From: Legionella antarctica
GTDB taxonomy: Bacteria > Pseudomonadota > Gammaproteobacteria > Legionellales > Legionellaceae
NCBI RefSeq assembly: GCF_011764505.1
Contig: NZ_AP022840.1
Span: forward strand, 1-64,000
Length of the DNA: 64,000 bases
Direction: 5' to 3'
Positions 8,843 to 17,969 of the stretch are shown in pieces. Every line of letters starts with the position of its first letter. Position 1 is the stretch's first letter. The notes under the pieces were generated by a model, which was given only the letters and a program-made list of their open reading frames with translations, was not told where the DNA came from and made no database searches. The translations under genes were made by a program, and so were the position numbers.

Positions 8843-9517
8843 ATGTATGATACTGACTGGTTGTTTGAAAATTCAGCACGATTTAGAACCTTGCTTAATC
8901 GCATTCAGGATAATATTGCAAAGGAGAATGATTACATAGCCGATAATGACTTCCCTATGGCATGTAATACTGGTTTAAGAGTCTGGTCTGATTTAAAGAA
9001 ACTTATACAATTAGTAGACGCTGAAAATATGCTAGACCTTGAGCATGAAACGATGTACGACCTATTATATTGGGCAGTTGATCTAGCGCATAATTTGGAT
9101 AATCTATCAGGAAAAAAGGCGATATTTTTTAAAAAAACACTGTCGTTTTGTTTGGAATATACGAGCATGCATCAAAATGTCTTAAGCAAAGATATGCGAA
9201 ACCTTGGCTCTATAAGGCGAGTACTCGCGGAATGTTATGCCAAACAAGGTGATTTTGAATCGGTTGATAACTTATATAATGGTTGGCTTGATAAAGAACC
9301 CACTTGGGGTTGGGGATGGATAGGTTGGTCTGACTCTTACTGGTTATTTATTTACAAAAATAATACTGACAAACGAAACTTTGACAAAGCACAACAAATT
9401 TTAGAGCAAGGATTGGCTATACCTAGTCTCTCCGACGCTAGCCACCTTAACGATAGATTAAATAAACTCAAAAGTGAAATAACGAAGTCTAAATTACACC
9501 TTGTCTCTACAAATTAA
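8843..9517 (+). CDS. Helical, TPR-like protein of unknown function
   Basis: About 224 residues, predicted mostly alpha-helical. The pattern RRVLAECYAKQGDFESVDNLYNGW followed by DKAQQILEQGL resembles degenerate tetratricopeptide repeats in the C-terminal half, which would suggest a protein-protein adaptor. I do not recognise the N-terminal half. It lies 63 bp after the pRiA4b-type gene and 60 bp before a SEC-C protein, in the same direction, within the Tn3-family unit. The ATG at 8843 is preferred over the TTG directly before it. Confidence 0.6.
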   Translation: MYDTDWLFENSARFRTLLNRIQDNIAKENDYIADNDFPMACNTGLRVWSDLKKLIQLVDAENMLDLEHETMYDLLYWAVDLAHNLDNLSGKKAIFFKKTLSFCLEYTSMHQNVLSKDMRNLGSIRRVLAECYAKQGDFESVDNLYNGWLDKEPTWGWGWIGWSDSYWLFIYKNNTDKRNFDKAQQILEQGLAIPSLSDASHLNDRLNKLKSEITKSKLHLVSTN

Positions 9518-9577
9518 GATCTTAACCATTTGAAGAGAACGTTGTTTTTAGTTGAATAAAATAAGTAAGGGTTTAAT

Positions 9578-10504
9578 ATGAGTAAAATAGGTCGAAACGA
9601 TCCATGTTTATGCAATAGTGGACGAAAATATAAGAAATGCTGCATCAATACTCGCAGTAACACCAAACAGGATAATCTAATAACCTCATCTAGCGGTGAT
9701 GAACGATTTTCACTTGCTAACATGGATCATTTGGGTGAAACGCAATTGGGTCTCCTCACAACAACAACCAATGAGCCTTTTATGCTCATTAGACTTTATT
9801 ATACTATTTACAATAAAACGTTACTGATGACTAAATTAGATGCACTGAAGTGCATTTGTTTGTATGGCAACTATAAATTTTTGATTAATTATCATCATGA
9901 AACGAAAAACATTGGGTTAGCTGTAAAGCCTGATGGAGTGCCGAAGAATCTTCAACCAATTGTTTTAGCAAAAGGAAAAATAATTGGTGAAACGAGCATG
10001 GTTATAGATTTACGCTCGTTTGAGCGTGGTTGCTGTATTATTGAGTTTTTAAATCATTATATTTCCCGTGATATTGCCGAAATAACGCATATAGCAACGT
10101 ATAATAAAATGCACGAAATAACTAAAAAAACAATCACAGATGTAATGAATATCAATTATGACAGCGTGTTTTCAGAGGAAAATATGCATCGCCCAGACAT
10201 GCGTTTCGATAAATTAATGTCTGAAGCCGAACACATTGAATCAATAGAAGAAAAGCAAGAGCTCATGATGAATTTTATGCTTGAGTCAACAGCAGAGAAA
10301 CCTAATCTGATAGAGAAATATCCAGTACATTATTATGAGGATGGAATTGACTCCATTAAATGCACCTTAAAATTTCATCAACTACTTGCGCATGAGCATT
10401 TAATGGGTAATGAATCATTAAATATGTTTCAACTGATTTCAAAAATAATTCCAGAGGTCATTGATGATAATGGTGTAACTAATGAACTGAACGAGTATGT
10501 CTGA
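9578..10504 (+). CDS. SEC-C zinc-motif protein with unknown C-terminal domain
   Basis: A 308-residue protein opening with a SEC-C metal-binding motif (GRNDPCLCNSGRKYKKCC at residues 5-22), as at the C-terminus of SecA and in many stand-alone proteins, where it binds zinc. Here the motif is N-terminal and attached to about 280 residues I cannot place in a family. The latter half is acidic and helical (EAEHIESIEEKQELMM). The downstream gene overlaps its stop by 8 bp, pointing to a coupled pair. Its role in the transposon is unknown; the fusion is not part of the transposition machinery. Confidence 0.7.
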   Translation: MSKIGRNDPCLCNSGRKYKKCCINTRSNTKQDNLITSSSGDERFSLANMDHLGETQLGLLTTTTNEPFMLIRLYYTIYNKTLLMTKLDALKCICLYGNYKFLINYHHETKNIGLAVKPDGVPKNLQPIVLAKGKIIGETSMVIDLRSFERGCCIIEFLNHYISRDIAEITHIATYNKMHEITKKTITDVMNINYDSVFSEENMHRPDMRFDKLMSEAEHIESIEEKQELMMNFMLESTAEKPNLIEKYPVHYYEDGIDSIKCTLKFHQLLAHEHLMGNESLNMFQLISKIIPEVIDDNGVTNELNEYV

Positions 10505-10868
10505 AACTAGAAAGGAGCATTTTTTGCATACCACATGCCAATCTGACTGGATAAAAACAAATGGTTCAATGAGCGATAAATCAGCGATCGATGAATTTGG
10601 ATTAACCTATGAAGAAATCATTGAGGGTATTCAATCTGGAAAATTACAGTACAGGAAAAATAATGCACATGGGAATCCATATTTAAAATTGATAAGACGA
10701 GAAATAGAGACTTTCGTTACGCAAAAATATGGTGAGCATTACACAGCTAACAAAATAAAAGAAAAGAAGTTAAAGGATATTACTAAGGAAATAAACTCGA
10801 TGAAACGTAAAGTGACTGCACTGGAAAAAATAAAAATTGAATTATTGAAAAACATAGCTACGGCTTAG
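10497..10868 (+). CDS. Small coiled-coil protein coupled to the SEC-C gene
   Basis: A 123-residue protein starting inside the end of the SEC-C gene (8-bp overlap). The central LTYEEIIEGIQSGKLQYRKN region could be a helix-turn-helix of the kind seen in excisionase-like proteins. The C-terminus is lysine-rich with a heptad-like pattern (ITKEINSMKRKVTALEKIKI), consistent with a coiled coil. The overlap suggests it acts with the SEC-C protein. No family is recognised. Confidence 0.55.
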   Translation: MSETRKEHFLHTTCQSDWIKTNGSMSDKSAIDEFGLTYEEIIEGIQSGKLQYRKNNAHGNPYLKLIRREIETFVTQKYGEHYTANKIKEKKLKDITKEINSMKRKVTALEKIKIELLKNIATA

Positions 10869-10906
10869 CGTTAAATTGAAGGGAAAGCATGGTTTGATTT
10901 ATTATT

Positions 10907-11896
10907 CAGGGCTATGCAGTTGACTAACCCAACCACTATATATAGTATTCGGCCACATGAATATCTACCCCAAAAATGTGGTTGAACTGATGGATCTTTT
11001 TCCAACTGAAGAAGCTTGTTTAGAATATTTAAGCCTTATTCGTTGGCCTGATGGCTATGTGTGCATGCGTTGCGATGGAAAGGATGTTTGTAAAATGAGC
11101 AGCGGGTTATACCGTTGCCAAACGTGTCGGTATGCCGGATCAGTCATTTCTGGAACGCTTTTTCAAGATACACACAAACCTCTTCGGCTATGGTTTCAAG
11201 CCATCTGGTATGTAGTGAGCCAAAAAAACGGCGTTAGTGCACTTGGGCTGCAGAAGGCACTTGGACTGGGTAGTTATCACACGGCTTGGGAGTGGTTACA
11301 TAAACTTCGTAGAGCTATGGTGCGGCCTGGTCGTGATAAGTTGAGTGGTATTGTTGAAGTAAATGAAACCATGATTGGTGGCGAGCACGCAGGCACACGG
11401 GGTCGTGGTGCGGGCGGTAAAACATTAGTGTTGATAGCAGCAGAAGACACAGGCGGTGGCATTGGACGCATTAGGCTTTCTACTATCAGTGATGCATCCG
11501 GTGGCGTATTGACCGACACTATTCAGAAAATGGTTTCACTAGGCAGTACAATCCGAACAGATGGCTGGAGTGGATACAGTGGTTTGAGCAGTAACGGGTA
11601 TACACATTTGTCGATTAGTAATAATAACGTGAAAGAGACCGATGCAATTCAGATTGCTCATCGTGTTGCGTCGTTACTTAAACGCTGGTTGGTTGGCACA
11701 CACCATGGTGCTATTAACCACAAGAATTTACCCTACTACCTTGATGAATTTACGTTTCGATTTAATCGAAGGACATCCACATCAAGAGGTAAGCTTTTTT
11801 TGCGATTAATACAGCAGGCGCTTGAAATTGATCCAGTGCCAGCAAAATCGCTAAACACTATATGTAGTGGTTAGGTTAGTAAACTGCATAGCCCTG
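10907..11896 (+). mobile_element. IS1595-family insertion sequence
   Basis: About 990 bp with inverted ends starting CAGGGCTATGCAG and related over some 37 bp, flanked by the perfect 8-bp duplication TTATTATT (10899-10906, 11897-11904). It carries one transposase gene. It is inserted in the long right inverted repeat of the Tn3-family unit. Excising it rejoins sequence that matches the left repeat. Confidence 0.93.
10957..11874 (+). CDS. IS1595-family transposase
   Basis: A 305-residue transposase with an N-terminal zinc ribbon (CMRCDGKDVCKMSSGLYRCQTC, two CxxC pairs) and the ISXO2-like catalytic domain. That domain shows VEVNETMIGGEH (first acidic residue), TIRTDGWSGYSGL (second) and FTFRFNRR near the end. 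These are the standard features of the IS1595 group. It fills almost the whole element between the inverted repeats at 10907-11896. Confidence 0.93.
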   Translation: MNIYPKNVVELMDLFPTEEACLEYLSLIRWPDGYVCMRCDGKDVCKMSSGLYRCQTCRYAGSVISGTLFQDTHKPLRLWFQAIWYVVSQKNGVSALGLQKALGLGSYHTAWEWLHKLRRAMVRPGRDKLSGIVEVNETMIGGEHAGTRGRGAGGKTLVLIAAEDTGGGIGRIRLSTISDASGGVLTDTIQKMVSLGSTIRTDGWSGYSGLSSNGYTHLSISNNNVKETDAIQIAHRVASLLKRWLVGTHHGAINHKNLPYYLDEFTFRFNRRTSTSRGKLFLRLIQQALEIDPVPAKSLNTICSG

Positions 11897-11904
11897 TTAT
11901 TATT

Positions 11905-12014
11905 AACCACAAGAACATTTCTATGGTTGGAGGCTATAGCCCATATGCAGAAAGGGTTGTAGCCGGTTTTAAAACTGATGTGACCCATTTGCACACGTAT
12001 CCTGACTTACCCCG
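11905..12014. repeat. Right long terminal inverted repeat of the Tn3-family unit
   Basis: Reads inward from CGGGGTAAGTCAGGATACGT (minus strand) and matches 4271-4400. The matching continues on the other side of the IS1595 element, which therefore inserted into the repeat. The outer edge is flanked by AATAG. Confidence 0.85.
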
Positions 12015-12840
12015 AATAGATAATCTTTGTCTTGTCAGGGTGAATTTCAAGACCACGAGACTTAAATCGATCATCAATCTCTTTTAGCATTTCCTCTGCT
12101 TCTCGCTGTGTCCGGCAATGGGCAAGCCCATCGTCGGCATACCGACACCATGGAGACTCCGGGTGATGTTTTGTCATCCAGTGATCAAATGCATAGTGCA
12201 GAAACAGATTACTTAATAGAGGACTGATCACGCCGCCCTGCGGCGTGCCGGCCGTTCTCGGCAGGCATATTCCTTGTGGATCATGAATTGGTGCAGTTAA
12301 CCATCTTTCCACATACAGCACTATCCATTTGTCGCTGATGTGATGCTTCACTGCTTTCATGAGAAGTTCATGGGATAAATTGTCAAACAGACCTTTTATG
12401 TCAAATTCAACGACCCAGTCATAATCCCAGCACCGTTTCCTTGTAACGCCTATCGCATCTAAGGCGGATTTATTAGGCCTATATCCATAGGAGTCGTTCA
12501 AAAAGTGCGGTTCAAGAAGCGGCTCCATCATTAATTTCACCGTCATTTGCGCAATTCTGTCCGTCACTGTAGGTATACCTAATTTTCTCACACCGCCTTG
12601 TTTCTTAGGAATAGCTACTTCTTTCACCGCTGGTGGAAAGTAGCTTCCTGAACTCATGCGATTCCATAGCTTATACAAGTTGCCCTTGAGGTCTTGGCTA
12701 AACTCATCAATGGATTGATTATCAATACCAGCAGAGCCAGCATTGGCTCGCACCAATTTATAAGCTTGCCAGACAAGTTGTTTTGGTATGTTAAATGGTT
12801 TTGTTGTCACTAATATGTCATCCTGCTTCCAGTTGTACAT
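12007..12840 (-). pseudogene. ltrA: Group II intron reverse transcriptase/maturase, N-terminal part
   Basis: This holds the reverse transcriptase domain: IPKQLVWQAYKLVRANAGSAG, LGIPTVTDRIAQ, SYGYRPNKSALDA, the TPQGGVISPLLSNLFLHYAFD motif and the catalytic CRYADDGLAH box. The frame ends at KIIYSG because of a stop inside the Tn3 end. The missing maturase domain is at 3814-4271, and the two join exactly at the AATAG duplication. The start is uncertain: ATG at 12840 (MYNWKQ) or upstream methionines within the intron RNA region. The intact protein would help splicing and reverse-transcribe the intron. Confidence 0.92.
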
Positions 12841-13585
12841 TAATGCTAACGACTTAACGCAACCCCTTCGCTCCATCACCATTACAGTGACTTCAACACT
12901 AATACGAGTTGCTCCGCCCCAATGTATTGCATCAGTACTATCAGCCTCATTGTTTCTGCAATTTGACCTTTCCCTTGGCATCAATACATTGGTTCCCGCA
13001 GTTCCATAGAAAAGCCCGAAAACAGACTCACGCCACCTACACGCCGGACACCATTTATGCAGCACCCAAGTTCGCTCATAAACTCTTCCCGGAAGTACGA
13101 CCTTGCCCCCGGTTTCGATGTCAATATCACGCGCTATCGACGCGTCATCAGTGGTTCATTTACATTCGTCTTTCTGTTCCACACCTGCCAGATCTATTCT
13201 GACTTTTCTTCATCGCTCATGACCTATGCTCTTAACATACGCCACATGAAGTGGTTTCAAGCCCGCTCTTGGTCGCTTGCTTCGGCGGGACTACCGCCAT
13301 CTTTTCTATAGCTTCTATGCTTCGAGGTAAATTCGTTCCTTAAATTCACGTTCTGTGCATCTACGGCACACAGTCGCTGTCGCGAAATGATTGGGGCAGG
13401 TTTGAAGAATAAAAATTGAAGGAATTTTTTTGATTTTTAATCATCGACAAAGTATCATGATTAAGAGTAATTTTTCAATACCCACTAACGCCAAGTAAAA
13501 ATATAGGATTGCTGATGCAGGGAATGAACTATCGATTAGATATAAAAAAAGGATTGCTAGTAATGTCCAATGATTGGATCATTTC

Positions 13586-13636
13586 CAGCACTCAGCACTC
13601 AGCACTCAGCACTCAGCACTCAGCACTCAGCACTCA
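13586..13636. repeat. CAGCACT heptanucleotide tandem repeat (7 copies)
   Basis: Seven perfect CAGCACT units plus two bases abut the inverted end of the hicAB transposon at 13637. The rest of 13372-13585 shows no gene I can support. Confidence 0.95.
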
Positions 13637-13756
13637 GGGGTTTCGGCAAGCAAATTACAGATTTCGCAGGTCTTGCCTTAACCCTCTGAATTCAGTTGCA
13701 TTTCTCTTTCCCTAAAAAAATAGATTTTAGCCCAAAACAGCCTGTTTCCACCCTAC

Positions 13757-13861
13757 AAATTATTCACATAACTGGTTATATATGAATAATATAAGCCGTT
13801 TTAGTTGTATTATGCGAAGCAAACAGCTATGCTAACTCCAGGGTTGATTATTCACATAATA
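13757..13861. promoter_or_regulatory. Putative recombination site and promoter region upstream of the recombinase
   Basis: Inverted motifs ATTATTCACATAA and TATATGAATAAT around 13757-13790 and a further GGTTGATTATTCACATAATA at 13842-13861 lie just before the recombinase gene. An identical 20-mer occurs at the other end of the unit (18337-18356). Tn3-family elements with a tyrosine recombinase (Tn4430 type) keep their resolution site next to the recombinase gene. The assignment is inferred. Confidence 0.5.
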
Positions 13862-13868
13862 CATACAC

Positions 13869-14792
13869 ATGAATCATGATGACTTGCTCAATGAATTTAG
13901 AACTGCACTAGAAAAGCAGGATTTGTCTCCTGCCTCAATTACCAGTTATCTTCAAGGAATAAAAGTATTCACTACATGGGTATTGGATTTTTATCAACAA
14001 GATGTTGGTCTTATTGAAGTGACATCCAATGATCTCCGTGCTTATCGAGAATATATCTCCAAAGTACTTCGACGTAAACCTGCTACCATTAACCATCACA
14101 TTCAGGTATTAAAACGATTTTATGCTTGGGCTTTGCAGGCCGGACTGATTTCTGCTGATCCAGCATCAGCCATTCATTTTGTGAAGCGAGTAACGACCAC
14201 TAAACCACAAGCATTAAACAAAGAAGAAATTCATGCTTTGTTACGAGCGGCTGGCCTTTCCACTCATGGCCTTTCAATAAGAAATTATGCCATTGTGCAA
14301 CTCATGATACAAGCCGGTTTAAGAGTGGCAGAAGTAAAAAATTTAATACTCAGAGACGTTGTTATTAGAGAACGTTCTGGCTTTGTCACTATTGTTGATG
14401 GGAAAGGTAGAAAGCACAGAGAGGTTCCATTAAATTCAGTTGCACGCAGGGCATTAACCAGCTACTTAGAAACACGGGATGCTATTGCAGCTGATGATTC
14501 ATTATTTACTACTAAGCGCGGAGTTTCAGGAACAGTCAGAGCCTTACAACAGCTGATTACCGGGCTCGCCATCCGGGCTAATATTACACGAATTAACGTC
14601 ACGGCCCACACGTTGCGTCATACCTTTGCGGTTCAGTTTTTGCAGGCTAATCCAGGATGTCTTGTTGAATTAGCCATGTTAATGGGGCATGAATCTATTG
14701 ACACTACAGCCATTTACACGAGAGCATCAAAAGAAAAATTAGCAGAGCATATCGAACGTTCAGGGATAAATATCGATGCACACCACGATTGA
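13869..14792 (+). CDS. Tyrosine recombinase of the transposon (TnpI-like resolvase)
   Basis: A 307-residue XerC/D-type recombinase with an N-terminal SAM-like core-binding domain and a C-terminal catalytic domain. The catalytic residues are visible: arginine in QAGLRVAEV, HTLRHTFAVQFL, and GHESIDTTAIYTRAS with the nucleophilic tyrosine. It overlaps the transposase start by 17 bp, so the two are coexpressed. In Tn4430-like transposons such a recombinase resolves cointegrates in place of a serine resolvase, and I infer that role here. An identical protein is encoded at 30234-31157. Confidence 0.88.
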   Translation: MNHDDLLNEFRTALEKQDLSPASITSYLQGIKVFTTWVLDFYQQDVGLIEVTSNDLRAYREYISKVLRRKPATINHHIQVLKRFYAWALQAGLISADPASAIHFVKRVTTTKPQALNKEEIHALLRAAGLSTHGLSIRNYAIVQLMIQAGLRVAEVKNLILRDVVIRERSGFVTIVDGKGRKHREVPLNSVARRALTSYLETRDAIAADDSLFTTKRGVSGTVRALQQLITGLAIRANITRINVTAHTLRHTFAVQFLQANPGCLVELAMLMGHESIDTTAIYTRASKEKLAEHIERSGINIDAHHD

Positions 14793-17646
14793 GATTACGG
14801 AAGATCAGTTAGCTATTGACTGGACACTCACTGAAAGTGATATCCAGTTTATTAACAAAACCGCAAATCAAAGTATTAAATTTGCCGCTCTTCTTTGCCA
14901 CTTAAGGGCTTATGGGCGATTTATTGGAAAAGACGATACAGTACCTTTTATCGCATTAAGTTATCTTGCCAAACAATTGGGGCAACCACTTTCAGTTTTT
15001 CCTGTATTTGATAAAAACTCACATAGTTATATTCAGCAAGAAAAAATTCGTAATTATCTTGGATATACTGAGTTTAACGAGGCCGCGCAACTTCGATTAG
15101 AGGAGTGGCTTGTGATTCTCTTACGCCAAGAAACCATGGACAAAAAACAACTGATTGCCCTGGCTATTAATCACTTAAAAGCGAGCCGCGTTGAGTTGCC
15201 TTCCTCCTTAGTATTAGGCCGCCTGATAAGCCAAAAAGTAAATAAAGCGGTTGAGGGATTTCATCGAAGTATTGCAGAAAGCTTAGCTCCTGGTAAACGA
15301 AAAGAATTGTATCAATTAATCACACCAAAACACAAAGAAGCCTATGCTCAATTAGCGGAACTTAGAACATCGCCTCAGAATGCCAATAGCGAGGTCATGA
15401 ATAAGTACCTTGACTATTTTGACCAAATTGAACAGTTAGGGATTCTGGACTGCAATCTGTCAGCAATACACCCTGAGGTCATCACTGAACTGGCTCAAAA
15501 AGGTCGCTACTATGATGCCGCCCAGCTACGTGATATGGCTTCTAAATTAAAACAAGAAGCCATCATTATTTGTTTTTTGCATGAAACGGCTAAAACCATT
15601 CTTGATTACCTTGTTTATGTATATAAGCGAATATTTTTGGACATTAATCGACACGCTACCCATGAAGTAACCGCCGAGCGCGAGAAAGTATCCAGACGAA
15701 ACAAAGGAAAATTTAAACCAGCTAGTGAGTTCATTAAACAGGCTTATTCCCAAGCATCAGTTGGGCAGTTAACCCTCATGGAATTTGTGACCCAGTTTAA
15801 TGAAGACACGATGCTTGAAACAGCCAGTGCCTGTGAGGCCATCGATAAGCTGGAGTCCTCTGGAGTTACCGATCATATCGTTAACCGATTTTCTTATGTC
15901 AGGAAATTTTCAAAACGATTTTTAAACTTAAAGCTTGGCGCAAGTGTTGGGTTAAGTTCATTAATGGAGGCCCTTGAGCTTCTTCGTCAACTTCACAATG
16001 GCGAAATTAAAAAACTTCCTGCTGTTGTGCCAACAGACTTTCTGCCAAAAATGTGGAAGGATGTGGTGTTTGATGAGAATGGGGAAATCAAAGCCCATCA
16101 CTGGGAAATGGGTTTTTATTACGTCCTCAAGAAAAAAATCAGCGCGGGTGATGTTTATCTTTCAAAAAGTCGTAATAATCGTTATTTTTGGGACACGGTT
16201 TATGGTGAGCAGCCCTGGGAAAACGAGCGAGAACAACAGTACCTTAAGCTTGCGCTACCCAATGATTTTGATACACTTCTGGAGACACTACGGGGGGAAT
16301 ATCATCGAGTAGCCACAAATGCCAGTAAGAGTTTACCCACTAATGATTTTGTAACGATTAATGAGGGTAAATTTTGTTTCACCAAAGAGGATGCCCTGGT
16401 TATTCCACCTGAAGTGGTCAAATTACGTAAGTTAATACAGTCCAGGATGCCTGCCATTAGAATTGAGAAACTCTTGGCAGAAGTCGCCAAAATGTCAGGC
16501 TGCATGGAAGGATTTACTCCTTTTTATGCACACACGCAACCGATTAAATTTCCATTAAAGCCATTGCTTGCGGCAATCCTTGCGCATGCAACCAATATTG
16601 GGCTGTTTGGAATGGGAACCAGCGCTGTTGGCATCAGCATTGATGCGCTGACCAACGCATCTCATGTTTATCTACGACAAGACAGCATCAAAGAGGTTAA
16701 TCGTCGATTAATTAATCATTTATTGACTTATCCAATCAGTGCGGAAATGACGGATGGCTCTTATTCAACCTCGGATGGTGAGCGTTACCCCATTGAGAGA
16801 AAGTTTTTTCTCTCCTCTTATTATCCAAGATACTACGGATATTATGAGCGTGCGATTTCTATCTATACGCACGTGACAAAAGATGGTGTCTTTGGTACGC
16901 AGGTTATTTCAACTGGTGAAAGAGAAGCCTCTTTTGTGCTCACGGGGTTATTAGAGAATGATACTCTGCTCAATCCTGAGTTTCATAGCACGGACACACA
17001 TGGCTTTACTGAGCATCTCTTTGCTCTGCTCTATTTAAATGGGTTTTCTTTTCATCCAAGGCTTAAGGATTTAGCTGAGCAAAATATTTATAAAATTGAT
17101 GATGCAATGAGCTATGGTGATTTGGATGAAGTGTTTCATGGTACAGTGGATATTGAACTTATTCGTAAATATTGGGATCAAATTGTCCGTATTGTCGCCT
17201 CATTAAAGAATGGCCTGGCTCCAGCCCATGTAATAATCCAGAAATTAGCCAATCGAACTGATAATGTATCCAAAGCAATAAGAGCTTTGGGACGTATCAT
17301 TAAATCCATTTATATTTTACGTTATATTGCAGATCAAGATCTTCGTTATACAGTTCATTTACACCTCAATCATGGTGAGTCAAGACACCATCTGGCCAAA
17401 AAATTATTTTTTCTCAACAGAGGAGCCTTTAAAACCAGCGATTATGAGGAAATTATGAATAAGGCCAGCTGTTTAAGTTTGGTATCCAATGCTGTTTTAG
17501 TATGGAATACCCATCACATACAACAGATAGTTGACGAACTTCGAGCAGAAGGACTTGATATTCCAAGCGAGCACTTACAAAAAATATCCGCGCTAATGTT
17601 TAAGCACATTCAAATTTATGGCACCTATCATTTTGAGGATATTTAA
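14776..17646 (+). CDS. tnpA: Tn3-family transposase (copy 1)
   Basis: A 956-residue Tn3 transposase of a different branch from the one at 4395-7433. The N-terminal DNA-binding part is followed by the catalytic region with MTDGSYSTSDGERYPIERKF (first aspartate region), FHSTDTHGFTEHLFALLYLN (second) and the C-terminal HLNHGESRHHLAKKLFFLNRG block. Its start lies inside the end of the recombinase gene. hicAB follows 66 bp downstream. The sequence is identical at amino-acid level to the inverted copy at 27380-30250, indicating recent duplication. Confidence 0.93.
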   Translation: MHTTIEITEDQLAIDWTLTESDIQFINKTANQSIKFAALLCHLRAYGRFIGKDDTVPFIALSYLAKQLGQPLSVFPVFDKNSHSYIQQEKIRNYLGYTEFNEAAQLRLEEWLVILLRQETMDKKQLIALAINHLKASRVELPSSLVLGRLISQKVNKAVEGFHRSIAESLAPGKRKELYQLITPKHKEAYAQLAELRTSPQNANSEVMNKYLDYFDQIEQLGILDCNLSAIHPEVITELAQKGRYYDAAQLRDMASKLKQEAIIICFLHETAKTILDYLVYVYKRIFLDINRHATHEVTAEREKVSRRNKGKFKPASEFIKQAYSQASVGQLTLMEFVTQFNEDTMLETASACEAIDKLESSGVTDHIVNRFSYVRKFSKRFLNLKLGASVGLSSLMEALELLRQLHNGEIKKLPAVVPTDFLPKMWKDVVFDENGEIKAHHWEMGFYYVLKKKISAGDVYLSKSRNNRYFWDTVYGEQPWENEREQQYLKLALPNDFDTLLETLRGEYHRVATNASKSLPTNDFVTINEGKFCFTKEDALVIPPEVVKLRKLIQSRMPAIRIEKLLAEVAKMSGCMEGFTPFYAHTQPIKFPLKPLLAAILAHATNIGLFGMGTSAVGISIDALTNASHVYLRQDSIKEVNRRLINHLLTYPISAEMTDGSYSTSDGERYPIERKFFLSSYYPRYYGYYERAISIYTHVTKDGVFGTQVISTGEREASFVLTGLLENDTLLNPEFHSTDTHGFTEHLFALLYLNGFSFHPRLKDLAEQNIYKIDDAMSYGDLDEVFHGTVDIELIRKYWDQIVRIVASLKNGLAPAHVIIQKLANRTDNVSKAIRALGRIIKSIYILRYIADQDLRYTVHLHLNHGESRHHLAKKLFFLNRGAFKTSDYEEIMNKASCLSLVSNAVLVWNTHHIQQIVDELRAEGLDIPSEHLQKISALMFKHIQIYGTYHFEDI

Positions 17647-17686
17647 GAACGTGTGATTTAATATCCGTATGAACCACTTGAAATAG

Positions 17687-17701
17687 TACCATAATATGGT
17701 A
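17687..17701. promoter_or_regulatory. Palindromic hicAB operator
   Basis: TACCATAATATGGTA is a perfect 7-1-7 palindrome 11 bp before the hicA start, the expected place for HicB autorepression. The same site occurs at 27325-27339 in the inverted copy. Confidence 0.6.
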
Positions 17702-17711
17702 TCATTAACCA

Positions 17712-17969
17712 ATGAAAGCTAAACATAAAAAAGTGCTGCACAGCATATTTGAAACGCCAGTGAATGCCAGCATTATCTGGAAGGATATCGAGTCGTTGCT
17801 TGTTAGCTTGGGCGCTGAATTATCCGAGGGGCGCGGATCACGAGTACGTATAGCGCTGAATGGTGTTCGGGCTGTTTTTCATCGACCTCATCCTAAAAAA
17901 GAGGCCGATAAGGGAGCAGTTGTTTCAATGAGGCGTTTACTGAAAGAAGCAGGAGTAGAGCCATGTTAA
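17712..17969 (+). CDS. hicA: HicA-family toxin (mRNA interferase)
   Basis: An 85-residue HicA-like protein with the dsRBD-like fold signature: KDIESLLVSLGAELSEGRGSRVRI followed by FHRPHP. The conserved histidine is normally in GSH; here the glycine-serine is followed by arginine and a histidine comes in FHRPHP. HicA toxins cleave mRNA. The antitoxin gene starts inside the hicA stop (7-bp overlap). The pair lies between the transposase and the right end of the transposon as a passenger addiction module, preceded by a palindromic operator. Confidence 0.85.
   Translation: MKAKHKKVLHSIFETPVNASIIWKDIESLLVSLGAELSEGRGSRVRIALNGVRAVFHRPHPKKEADKGAVVSMRRLLKEAGVEPC

Larger units (their letters stand above)
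4271..12014. mobile_element. 7.7-kb Tn3-family transposon with accessory genes
   Basis: The unit is bounded by inverted ends beginning CGGGGTAAGTCA and flanked by the perfect 5-bp duplication AATAG (4266-4270 and 12015-12019), the hallmark of Tn3-family transposition. It carries a leftward transposase, a rightward serine resolvase and four rightward passenger genes, plus a nested IS1595-type element (10907-11896) near the right end. The inverted similarity extends roughly 130 bp inward, much longer than the usual 38 bp. The target was the maturase gene of a group II intron. Confidence 0.95.
3738..13371 (-). mobile_element. Group II intron interrupted by a Tn3-family transposon
   Basis: On the minus strand the element starts near 13371 with GTGTG (GUGYG-type 5' end) and ends near 3738 with a domain V/VI-like structure and a terminal AC. 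Removing the 7744-bp transposon and one 5-bp duplication leaves about 1885 bp, a normal length for a bacterial group II intron with a maturase gene. The non-coding 5' part (about 12841-13371) would fold as domain I and neighbours. The intron lies at the edge of origin 1. Ends are placed by motif and may be off by a few bases; splicing is probably abolished by the insertion. Confidence 0.75.

Noticed and set aside
12788-13311. Rightward open frames opposite the maturase and intron RNA
   Set aside because: They are shadows of the leftward maturase and structured intron RNA, mutually overlapping and without ribosome sites.
13586-13636. CAGCACT repeats as a CRISPR array
   Set aside because: Seven-base perfect tandem units without spacers; simple tandem repeat only, no cas genes nearby.
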